From assembly GCA_964406035.1 (NCBI GenBank), contig CAYOQB010000004.1, forward strand, positions 16,564-80,563: a stretch of 64,000 nucleotides of DNA, read 5' to 3'. Below, in pieces: positions 53,471-60,532 of this stretch. Origin of the DNA: JAIEPW01 sp964406035 (lineage in GTDB: Bacteria > Acidobacteriota > Terriglobia > Bryobacterales > Bryobacteraceae). The notes below the pieces were generated by a model. The model saw nothing but the letters and a program-made list of their open reading frames with translations, did not search any database and was not told where the DNA came from. Position numbers and translations under genes: made by a program. The first letter of the stretch is position 1. Each line of letters starts with the position of its first letter.

Positions 53471-54715
53471 ATGGCGAACGTATCGATTTCGAGGAATGAG
53501 CGGCTGTACCTGCAGAAGCAAGGGACGGCGTACGGAGTAATCCCAAATGCCGGGGGGACGGCCTCGGTAGGAGTGGCGAACTATTGCCGGCACATCGGGT
53601 TCACGATCGATGTGCTGGTGCAGACGCTGCGGCGGCGGGACAAGACGGGCACGCGTTCGGCGACCCGCGGGGAACGCGGCCGGGCGCGGGTGGGGGCGTG
53701 GCGGAGCAGCAAGAGCCTGGCGGGGAGCGGGGTGGCTAACCAGGTTCCGCCGTGCGATCCGATTCTGGTGGCGCTGATGGGGGCGGACGCGACGGTGCTG
53801 GCGGGGAGCGGGGCGATCACCGGGGCGACGAACGCGAGTCCGATCGTGATCACACAGGCGGCGCACGGCTTTGACGCGGGCGACGTGGTGCGGGTAACGG
53901 CGGTGGGGGGGAACACGGCGGCGAACGGGGTGTGGAAGATCGCGAACGTGACGGCGAACACGTACGAGCTGATGGGCTCGGCGGGGTCGGGGGCTTACAC
54001 GGCGGGTGGAAACGGGAGCCGGGCGGGCGTGCGGTACACGCTGTCGGATGAGATCCGGGCGTTCGCGGCGTATTTGTTCCGGACGCCGGCGAGCCTGCAG
54101 CAGCGGTGCGGATTCGGTCTGGTGGCGCAGCAGGCGACGTTCAACCTGGGGCAGGACGTGGCGGAATGGGAGGCGAGCGGGAGCGGGGTGTGGCTGTTGG
54201 ACTCGGACACGTTCGCCGGCGCGGATCTGACGCAGCGCGGCGGACTGACGGCGTTCCCCGCGGAGCCGGGCGGGGTGCTGCCGACGGACGGCGGAGTGAC
54301 GGCCGGGTTCACGGGGATGTTCCTGGCGGGGAGCTCGAAGCTGGCGAACATCCGGAGCTGCGCGATCGAGATCTCGACGGCGAACGAGGTGGTGGTGGAG
54401 GAATTCGGGACGTTTTACCCGTCGACGATGGAGGGCGATGAGCGATCGGTGACGATTTCGCCGTCGCTGTTCGATCAGGACGACGCGGGAACGAAGGCGG
54501 TGTACCAGGCGGCGCTGGACAAGACCCAACTGGACGTGTTCGCGGCGGTGGGGACCAAGGTGGGCGGGACGTTCTGTTTCGATCTGAAGGGCGTGCAGAT
54601 GGATGAGCCGAGCCTGAATGACGGGCAACGGCGGATGGTGCGGAATTACCGGAACTGCCGGGCTTACGGCAGCGGGCCGAGCTCGCTGAACGAGATGGCG
54701 ATCACGGTTCTGTAG
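53471..54715 (+). CDS. Major tail tube protein with inserted FCCH-like domain
   Basis: 414 residues; AGAGGGAACC precedes the ATG. The outer parts form the tail tube fold (R-N-E-R-L-Y-L-Q-K-Q-G-T-A-Y-G-V near the start, G-T-F-C-F-D-L-K-G-V-Q near the end). Inserted at about residues 116-180 is a small beta domain (A-S-P-I-V-I-T-Q-A-A-H-G-F then N-T-A-A-N-G-V-W) of the 'E1 FCCH-like' type often seen on phage tails. The same domain recurs in the tail tip gene at the end of the window. Confidence 0.78.
   Translation: MANVSISRNERLYLQKQGTAYGVIPNAGGTASVGVANYCRHIGFTIDVLVQTLRRRDKTGTRSATRGERGRARVGAWRSSKSLAGSGVANQVPPCDPILVALMGADATVLAGSGAITGATNASPIVITQAAHGFDAGDVVRVTAVGGNTAANGVWKIANVTANTYELMGSAGSGAYTAGGNGSRAGVRYTLSDEIRAFAAYLFRTPASLQQRCGFGLVAQQATFNLGQDVAEWEASGSGVWLLDSDTFAGADLTQRGGLTAFPAEPGGVLPTDGGVTAGFTGMFLAGSSKLANIRSCAIEISTANEVVVEEFGTFYPSTMEGDERSVTISPSLFDQDDAGTKAVYQAALDKTQLDVFAAVGTKVGGTFCFDLKGVQMDEPSLNDGQRRMVRNYRNCRAYGSGPSSLNEMAITVL
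53908..53935. repeat. 28-bp repeat copy 1 (tail tube gene)
   Basis: Identical to 63778-63805 in the tail tip gene, inside the shared N-T-A-A-N-G-V-W coding segment. Surrounding bases are similar but not identical. Confidence 0.9.
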
Positions 54716-54727
54716 AAGGGAGCAGGG

Positions 54728-55279
54728 ATGCACAGTTTCGAGTCCAAGGTGGTGCACGAAGTAAAGACGCCGGGTTTTGAGGGCGTGCGGCTGGTGTTGC
54801 GGAAGATGACGGAGGGGCGGCGGATACGGCTGCGGATGGCGCTGGCGCAGCCGCAGGCGCGGATCCGGGAGCTGCTGGAAGAGTACGAGCGGCTGGCGGA
54901 GCACACGGGCGAGATGAACGCGGAGACGCGGGCGCGGGTTCGGCAGGTGAGCCTGGCGATGGCGGAGATCACGGACAACGAGATCACGCCGGCGTGGGTG
55001 AGGTGGGGGCTGGAGGCGATCGAGGGTCTGGAGATCGACGGGTGCGCGGCGACGGTGGAGAGCCTGATCGAGGCGGGGCCGCGGACGCTGTACCACGAGG
55101 CGGCGGACGCGATCCGGAAGGAGGCGGGGCTGACCGAGGAAGAGCAGGGGGAATCCGGATCGCCTATCACTTCGGCCGCACCGGAGGATGGGCGAAGGAG
55201 CAGTACCAGTGCGGCGTGTGCAAGCGGGAGCGACTCCACGAGCGGCGAAACTGCAGGCGGCACTTCCCCGCGGATGTGA
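54728..55279 (+). CDS. Tail assembly chaperone, short form
   Basis: 183 residues if read to the in-frame stop. The first 141 look folded and helical (L-R-M-A-L-A-Q-P-Q-A-R-I-R-E-L, I-T-P-A-W-V-R-W-G-L-E-A-I). After about 55150 the frame turns into serine/alanine/glycine-rich filler, while the -1 frame opens into a zinc-containing domain. Position between tail tube and tape measure is that of gpG/gpT chaperones, which are made in a short and a frameshifted long form. Confidence 0.8.
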   Translation: MHSFESKVVHEVKTPGFEGVRLVLRKMTEGRRIRLRMALAQPQARIRELLEEYERLAEHTGEMNAETRARVRQVSLAMAEITDNEITPAWVRWGLEAIEGLEIDGCAATVESLIEAGPRTLYHEAADAIRKEAGLTEEEQGESGSPITSAAPEDGRRSSTSAACASGSDSTSGETAGGTSPRM

Positions 55280-55578
55280 AGGCAGACCGGCCGCGGTGGT
55301 GGGAGCCGGAGTACCGGACGGCCGAGGGCACGGTGTTTGGAGTGGAAGGGTTGTCGGCGGCGGAGTGTCCGGTGAGTTTGATCCAGCCGGAAACGCGGGA
55401 GCTGATCCAGATACTGCAGCGGGCCAGGCGGGTGCAGGAAGCAGGGGGGGCGGCGCTTTTTGGTCCGGATTTGCGGCGGTGGCCAGCGCGGGTGGTGGAT
55501 GCGCTGGCGGCGGTGGAGGAGGAGCGAATCCGGGTGCATAACGCGGAGATCGAGGCGGAAGCGAGCGAGAGAAGATGA
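55147..55578 (+). CDS. Tail chaperone C-terminal extension reached by -1 frameshift
   Basis: About 143 codons in the -1 frame with no plausible start codon near their beginning. A run of five G (55147-55151, read C-A-G G-G-G G-A-A in the zero frame) allows the P-site glycine tRNA to slip back one base onto another GGG. The extension has a zinc cluster (Q-C-G-V-C-K-R-E-R and N-C), W-W-E-P-E-Y-R-T, and a helical end (E-T-R-E-L-I-Q-I-L-Q-R-A-R-R-V). Its TGA overlaps the tape-measure ATG. Confidence 0.7.
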   Translation, partial: GGIRIAYHFGRTGGWAKEQYQCGVCKRERLHERRNCRRHFPADVKADRPRWWEPEYRTAEGTVFGVEGLSAAECPVSLIQPETRELIQILQRARRVQEAGGAALFGPDLRRWPARVVDALAAVEEERIRVHNAEIEAEASERR

Positions 55579-58166
55579 CCAGGACGGAAGCGGTAGAGCT
55601 GCTGTGGAAGGTCAAGGTAGATGGGGAGGCTCATCTCGCGTCGGTGGAGCGGGCGACGCGCGGGGCGAACGGCGCGGTGGTGGAGGGGGCGGCGGCGATG
55701 CAGCGGTACGACTCGGCGGGCCGATCGACGAACCGGACGCTTGACGATCTGAAGGACCGATTCGCGGCACTTCGCGCGTACGCGGCGGGGGCGACCGCGC
55801 AGGTATCCGACCAGGCGAGCGCGCTGGGCAAAGCGGCGCCCCAAGTGGGTGGCCTGGTGGCGCAGGTAGGCCAGTTGGACACGGTGCTGAAGCTGGCGTT
55901 GGGCACGGACATCGTCCTGAGCTGGGCGAGAACAGCCGTGGGCATGGCTGAAGCCATTGGGCAAGTCCGCAACGAGTGGGATCCGGTAATCCGCGCGGAG
56001 CGGGAGGCGTTGAAGGTGGCGGAGGATCTCCGGCACGAGTACGCGCTGTTGGGTCGGGAACAAGAGAAGCTGCTGTTGCGCCGAGTGGAAAGGCGAGACG
56101 GCCGGCCTGGCCGGCTGCGGTTCGAGGCAAGGCAGGAGGAGGCGGAAGCAGAGGGGTTCGTGGGCGCTGAGATCGCCGGGCTGCAGGCGAAGATCCTGCA
56201 AGCGCAGGAACGGGTGCGGCGAGGGACGCTGAGCGACCTATGGGGGCCGCGCCTGACCGCGGATGCGAGGGCGGCGGAGGAAGCGCTGCGCGGTCTGAAT
56301 GCGCAGCTCGATGCCGCGGTACTGAAGCAGCAAGTTGCGCGGGAGCGAGCGCGGGACCTGCGAGCCGAGGCGGATGAACTCGATCGCAACGATGCGAAGA
56401 AAGCAGCGGATGAGGCGCGCCGGGAGCAGCAAAGGGCGGAGGAACTGGTCCGAAGCCTAGAGGAACGCGCAAACTCCGCAGGCCTCCGAGGGGTGCAACT
56501 TCTCAACGTCCAGCGAGAGGCGGCGATCGAGAAGCTGGGGCGAACGGCGGCGCTGGTAGAGCGGGTGAGGGCGGCGTACGAGAAGCTGATCGTCGCGGAG
56601 CAGGGCTCGGCGGTTGAAAAAGCGAAGAAGGAAGGGGTTGAGGCGCTGGATCGCGAGACGAAGCCCGTTGAGGCATTGCTTGCCGAGCGGCTGAAGGTGA
56701 ACGAGCGGAACTTCCTGCGGGGCTTGAAGGAGGAGATCAGCGAGGGCGAGAAGGATGTGCGGCGGCTGGCGGGGGCGTTGCAGACGCTGGACCGGATCGA
56801 CGAGGACCGGGTGCGGCGGGCGGCGCGGAAGGCGGAACGCATGACGACGCTGGCGGCGGGGCCTGGCGGAGAGTTGCGGGCGATCGAGGAGGCGTATGAA
56901 ATCCGGCTGCGGCTGGCCAGGGAATTGGAGGCGATCGAGCTGCGGCGGGCGGAGCGGGCGGATGACGCCGAGGAGAAGCTGAAGGCGATCGCCGAGGCGC
57001 GATATGCGCGGGAAAAGGCCGAAGATGAGGCGAGGACGGAGAGGGAGATTTCCTATCTGGAATTGCGGCGCCGGAGCCTGGATCAATACCGGGACGCGGC
57101 GGGTCGCGTCTTCGATGCGGCGACGGCATCCGGCCGCGGCGGATTGGCCGACTTTGGACGGAACCAGCTACGGGTGTTGGAACGGCAGTTGTTCGTCAAC
57201 GGATCCGCCGAGATTTTTCAGAAAGGCGGGCAGGTGCTTGGGCGAGTCGGGGAGGCATCGGGGCTGGGCCGGCTGCTGACCGGCTCGTTGTTCGATCCGA
57301 ACAATGCGACGCCTGTGGAGCGGAATACGGCCTCGATGAAGGGGCTGACGGAATCCGTCAAGGAGCTGGACTACACGCTGCGAGGAGTGGCGGCCGGGGG
57401 GATTCCCGGGGGCGACGGCGGCGCGGCTGCGCCGTTCGGAGGACTGGGCGGCTTGCTGCCGGCGAGAGGCACGCTGCAGGGGGCGGCGCGGATCCTGACT
57501 GAGCTGGGGGTACCGACGGGGAAGCTGATGGGCAGGTCGGAGGCGTTTTTCGCCGGGGCGGGGTCCATCCTGAGCGGCGGACTGTTTGCTGGCTTACGGA
57601 GCGGGGATTACTCGGTGCAGGTGGGGCCAGGCCGGGCGATGACGGCATCGTCGCTGGGGCTGACGTCGACGGCGGGGCGGGTGGGAAACCTGGTGGGGAG
57701 CGCGGCACTGGTGGCGGGAGGCGGGTTCGGCGTGGCCGCCGGCATTCGCGAAGGCGGGGCTAAAGGGGCGGCAACGGCGGCGGCATCGGCGCTGGGGGTA
57801 GCGGCGGCGATTCCGGGGCCACAGCAGCCGTTCCTGCAGGCGGCGGCGCTGGTGGCGGGGCTGGTGCGAGGGCTGTTTCGGGACTCGAAGGAGACGCGGG
57901 ACGCGGAGATCGCCGGGATGCTGAACCGGGCGCGGTACGCGGAGGCGCGGGGAGTGGAGCGGTTCATTGACCGGTACGGGCAGGACCTGGATTACGACCG
58001 GCGGGGGGCGGTGCGGGTGGTGGAGAACGTTACGATTCAGGTGCAGGCGCTGGATGCAAAATCGGTGCTGGACCGGGCGGAAGATATCGCGGACGCGACC
58101 CGGCTGGCGGTGCGGCGGGGACACGATCTTGCGGACACGATGCGGGACCTGGTGGTGAGGAATTAG
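55575..58166 (+). CDS. Tape measure protein
   Basis: 863 residues, the longest complete phage gene in the window. The N-terminus begins T-R-T-E-A-V-E-L-L-W-K-V-K-V-D-G; long coiled coils follow (150-530, rich in A/E/R). A glycine/alanine-rich hydrophobic zone with putative membrane helices is at about 690-770, then a charged C-terminus. By the usual 0.15 nm per residue the tail would be roughly 130 nm long. It sets tail length and probably enters the host membrane during DNA injection. Confidence 0.9.
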   Translation: MTRTEAVELLWKVKVDGEAHLASVERATRGANGAVVEGAAAMQRYDSAGRSTNRTLDDLKDRFAALRAYAAGATAQVSDQASALGKAAPQVGGLVAQVGQLDTVLKLALGTDIVLSWARTAVGMAEAIGQVRNEWDPVIRAEREALKVAEDLRHEYALLGREQEKLLLRRVERRDGRPGRLRFEARQEEAEAEGFVGAEIAGLQAKILQAQERVRRGTLSDLWGPRLTADARAAEEALRGLNAQLDAAVLKQQVARERARDLRAEADELDRNDAKKAADEARREQQRAEELVRSLEERANSAGLRGVQLLNVQREAAIEKLGRTAALVERVRAAYEKLIVAEQGSAVEKAKKEGVEALDRETKPVEALLAERLKVNERNFLRGLKEEISEGEKDVRRLAGALQTLDRIDEDRVRRAARKAERMTTLAAGPGGELRAIEEAYEIRLRLARELEAIELRRAERADDAEEKLKAIAEARYAREKAEDEARTEREISYLELRRRSLDQYRDAAGRVFDAATASGRGGLADFGRNQLRVLERQLFVNGSAEIFQKGGQVLGRVGEASGLGRLLTGSLFDPNNATPVERNTASMKGLTESVKELDYTLRGVAAGGIPGGDGGAAAPFGGLGGLLPARGTLQGAARILTELGVPTGKLMGRSEAFFAGAGSILSGGLFAGLRSGDYSVQVGPGRAMTASSLGLTSTAGRVGNLVGSAALVAGGGFGVAAGIREGGAKGAATAAASALGVAAAIPGPQQPFLQAAALVAGLVRGLFRDSKETRDAEIAGMLNRARYAEARGVERFIDRYGQDLDYDRRGAVRVVENVTIQVQALDAKSVLDRAEDIADATRLAVRRGHDLADTMRDLVVRN

Positions 58167-58520
58167 GTGGCCAGCTTTCCAGCGCTGCGGAGCGGGAAAG
58201 TGACGATGACGCCGATGGTGCGGGAGCGGCGATACCGGACCGAGGTTGTCGAGTTTCTGGATGGGAGCTCGCAGCGGTGGGCGGGGCAGGACGGGCTTGC
58301 GGCTTTCCAGTTGACGTTCGCGAATCTAGAGGGGTATGACGTAGCGAATGTGTTGGAGTTCTTCCGGTCCATGAAGGGCAGGTTCGACGCGACCTGGGAT
58401 CTGACGCTGGCGGGGACGACATACCCGAACCTGGCCTTCGATCAGGACGAGCTGGGCGCGACGGAGACGCTGCCGAACCGGTTCAGCTTCACGCTGCGAG
58501 TGATGCAGGTACGCAAGTAG
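58167..58520 (+). CDS. Distal tail protein (DUF2460-like, paralogue of next gene)
   Basis: 117 residues; GTG immediately after the tape-measure stop. It contains M-V-R-E-R-R-Y-R-T-E-V-V-E-F, F-F-R-S-M-K-G-R-F-D and T-L-P-N-R-F-S-F-T-L-R-V, the pattern of small distal tail components. The F-F-x2-M-K-G-R-(F/Y) core is shared with the next protein, suggesting an old tandem duplication. Confidence 0.65.
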   Translation: MASFPALRSGKVTMTPMVRERRYRTEVVEFLDGSSQRWAGQDGLAAFQLTFANLEGYDVANVLEFFRSMKGRFDATWDLTLAGTTYPNLAFDQDELGATETLPNRFSFTLRVMQVRK

Positions 58521-58526
58521 GGCGGC

Positions 58527-59315
58527 ATGGCGATCTTCCCTGCCCTGAATGCGAACGGGCTGTACACGCAGTTGCCCTACGGGGTGAGCCAGGCATTTCT
58601 GACTGCAATGGAGGCTCAGGCGAATGGGCGGCGCTATGCGAGCGCGCAGCGCACGGAGCCGCTACGGCGGTTCTCTGTGACCTACTCGCAACTGACGGAC
58701 GCCGAGGCCTCGGTGTTGGAGGCGTTTTTCGATCAGATGAAGGGCCGGTACGGGCAGTTCGGCTGGCTGGATCCGGCCGGGAACCTGGTCCGGTACTCGG
58801 AGGATTTCGGGCACGGGACGTGGGTGAAGCAGAGTGTGACGGCCGGCGCGGCGGTGGCCGATCCGTTCGGAGGCATGCGGGCGACGGAGCTGGCGTTCAG
58901 CGGGTTGGGGGTACTGAAGACGGATCTGGAGCCCGTGGGGCTGGCCGGATACACGCTGTGCGCGTCGGCGTGGCTGAAGGCGACCGGCGGCGGGCAGACG
59001 TGCGACATCGGGATCACGGATGAGAGCACGTACCACAGCAGGACCTTCGCGATCCCGGAGGCATGGACGCGGGTATGGTTTACGCGGAAGATCACGGGAG
59101 CTGGGGCGGTGACGTGGGCGATCTCGTGTCCAGGCGGGGGGCTGCAGATCTGTTCGCCGCAGATGACGCCGACGCCGGGTCCGGGGCCGTATGTGAGGTC
59201 GCCGGCGATGTACGGGTACCGGCCGAAGTGCTTCTTCGGGACGGACACGCTGGCGATGCGGGTGCTGGGGCCGAATCAGCGGGCGGCGGGGTTCACGGTA
59301 GAGGAGTGGGGCTAA
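58527..59315 (+). CDS. Distal tail protein with carbohydrate-binding-like domain
   Basis: 262 residues. Residues 1-95 repeat the preceding protein's pattern (F-S-V-T-Y-S-Q-L, F-F-D-Q-M-K-G-R-Y-G, W-L-D-P-A-G). Residues 95-225 form a beta-sandwich like carbohydrate-binding modules (L-C-A-S-A-W-L-K-A-T-G-G, T-R-V-W-F-T-R-K-I-T). The last residues (V-E-E-W-G) and the stop lie inside the direct repeat that borders the HEPN cassette. Probably a host-surface-contacting tail part. Confidence 0.65.
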   Translation: MAIFPALNANGLYTQLPYGVSQAFLTAMEAQANGRRYASAQRTEPLRRFSVTYSQLTDAEASVLEAFFDQMKGRYGQFGWLDPAGNLVRYSEDFGHGTWVKQSVTAGAAVADPFGGMRATELAFSGLGVLKTDLEPVGLAGYTLCASAWLKATGGGQTCDIGITDESTYHSRTFAIPEAWTRVWFTRKITGAGAVTWAISCPGGGLQICSPQMTPTPGPGPYVRSPAMYGYRPKCFFGTDTLAMRVLGPNQRAAGFTVEEWG

Positions 59316-59318
59316 GCG
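59297..59318. repeat. Left 22-bp direct repeat flanking the HEPN/DUF2513 cassette
   Basis: The end of the tail gene (GAGGAGTGGGGCTAAGCG plus four bases upstream) recurs at 60105-60126 with one mismatch. Both copies are followed within a few bases by CGGGTTC. Confidence 0.9.
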
Positions 59319-59674
59319 GGCGGGTTCTTTGTAGCGGCAAGGAAATGCTGGACCGCAAGTGGCGCCAGGGCTTTTACGGACTCGATCGAGACCGCGCCGA
59401 GTGCCTCGATGCTCTTGCTCTTGAGCCAATCCCAGACGGGGTCCTTCCGAATCTGGTCGAGGAAGTCGTGACCGGCCCAGGTCAAGCGATAGGTGGAAAC
59501 GGTGACGTTGTCCGCACGCGTGCATTTGAACTCGATGAGTCCTGCTTCCTTCAACAGGTCGATGTGAGCTTCGCGGAGCGCGCGGTCGCGAGTGCCCCGC
59601 GTCCCGATGTCGATCGTGCCGGACGCTTCCAGTTCGAACAGCAGGTTGCGGATCAGATCCATGTCTCTTTTCAT
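59312..59674 (-). CDS. DUF2513-like helix-turn-helix protein
   Basis: 120 residues. M-K-R-D-M-D-L-I-R-N-L-L-F-E-L-E, then A-H-I-D-L-L-K-E-A-G-L-I-E and R-L-T-W-A-G-H-D-F-L-D form the winged-helix pattern of the DUF2513 family, common on phages and islands. The C-terminus carries a helix (A-L-A-P-L-A-V-Q-H-F-L-A-A). It starts directly after the TAA of the upstream gene (TAAATG), so the two are an operon. It could be the antitoxin/regulator of the HEPN partner. Confidence 0.8.
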   Translation of the reverse strand: MKRDMDLIRNLLFELEASGTIDIGTRGTRDRALREAHIDLLKEAGLIEFKCTRADNVTVSTYRLTWAGHDFLDQIRKDPVWDWLKSKSIEALGAVSIESVKALAPLAVQHFLAATKNPPA

Positions 59675-60052
59675 TTAGACGGCCTCGTCTTCTGGAACGG
59701 AGCTGGTGAGTTTCCCGATCGCACGGAGCCTGGTTTCGATCGTCGCAAGGTGTTTGAGACATTCCTCGCGGCCGATGAGCCCCTCGCGATTCGTGGCGTG
59801 AGCAATGCGGTTACGCGCATCGCTGAGGTTCTTGGGGAGGCGCTCCCCGTCAGCTTTGCGGAGGATCTCGAAAGCCTGAACAAAGACGAGGCTCCAGCCG
59901 CAACCAAGGAGGGTGGAGTCGACGACGCTACCGGTGTACAGCCAGGACTTCCATTCCATCGCAACGGTTTGGAGCAGGGCGCGGTTGGCCTGCCAGAGCT
60001 CAGCGACCTCTGCCGGGCTGAGGGTTGGCGCCGATCCGCGTTTGCCGGACAT
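59675..60052 (-). CDS. Candidate HEPN ribonuclease (R-N-x3-H)
   Basis: 125 residues, all-helical. The motif R80-N81-R82-I83-A84-H85 in L-S-D-A-R-N-R-I-A-H-A is the Rx4-6H signature of HEPN RNases, in the preferred R-(N)-x3-H form. The surroundings recall Swt1-type HEPN domains: a preceding W-S-L-V-F-V-Q-A-F helix, a following E-C-L-K-H-L-A-T-I-E helix and a terminal R-A-I-G. HEPN dimers cleave RNA in toxin/antitoxin and abortive-infection systems. First gene of a two-gene minus-strand operon with the DUF2513-like gene. Confidence 0.65.
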   Translation of the reverse strand: MSGKRGSAPTLSPAEVAELWQANRALLQTVAMEWKSWLYTGSVVDSTLLGCGWSLVFVQAFEILRKADGERLPKNLSDARNRIAHATNREGLIGREECLKHLATIETRLRAIGKLTSSVPEDEAV

Positions 60053-60104
60053 TCACAGAAGACATCGACAGAAGCGGGAAGTTGTTTAGTGCGGTCTTGT
60101 TGGC

Positions 60105-60126
60105 GGAAGAGGAGTGGGGCTAAGCG
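60105..60126. repeat. Right 22-bp direct repeat flanking the HEPN/DUF2513 cassette
   Basis: Copy of 59297-59318 with one mismatch (GGAA for GGTA). It places a second 'tail-gene stop' sequence just left of the HNH gene, with no matching tail reading frame upstream of it. Confidence 0.9.
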
Positions 60127-60135
60127 CGGGTTCGG

Positions 60136-60483
60136 TTACTCAATGCGGTCCTTGCGTTTCGCGGCTTCCTTGGTCTGCCACTGCATGTTGGAGGGGTGGT
60201 CGCGACCGCCGCGCTTCAAGGGGATGACGTGGTCGACAACGTAACCGGGGCAAGGTCCGGAGGTGCGGCCGTTGGCGGGGCAGGGCTTCGATCGCTGGAA
60301 GGAACGACGCTGGCCGGAGCTGCGTTTCGCGGGTGTGGAGCTGGAGTGCGATGCCCTGGGCCTGGACCAGGAAACCTTGGGTGCGCGGGGCGCCGCCGAG
60401 CGGTAGGGCTTGCGGGCCGCCGCCAGGTCCAGAGCCAGAAACAGCAGCGTCAGCAGAAATGCAACGGATAGCCTCATGTCCAA
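60136..60483 (-). CDS. HNH nuclease with export signal
   Basis: 115 residues. A hydrophobic N-terminus (L-S-V-A-F-L-L-T-L-L-F-L-A-L-D-L-A-A-A) is a signal peptide or membrane anchor. A basic disordered linker precedes a compact HNH core: C-P-A-N, then Y-V-V-D-H-V-I-P-L-K-R-G-G, H-P-S-N-M-Q-W and K-E-A-A-K-R-K-D. Export of a nuclease suggests attack on DNA outside the cytoplasm, such as incoming phage DNA or extracellular DNA. It lies on the minus strand between tail genes, as cargo. Confidence 0.78.
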   Translation of the reverse strand: MDMRLSVAFLLTLLFLALDLAAARKPYRSAAPRAPKVSWSRPRASHSSSTPAKRSSGQRRSFQRSKPCPANGRTSGPCPGYVVDHVIPLKRGGRDHPSNMQWQTKEAAKRKDRIE

Positions 60484-60532
60484 TGAGTGTAAATTCTAGC
60501 GCAGTTTTCTCAGGAAATCTGAAGGAGAAGAC

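Noticed and set aside
52946..55615. 889-codon minus-strand open frame
   Set aside because: Shadow of the tail genes: no stop codons because of high GC, P/R/H-rich, no motif, no ribosome site.
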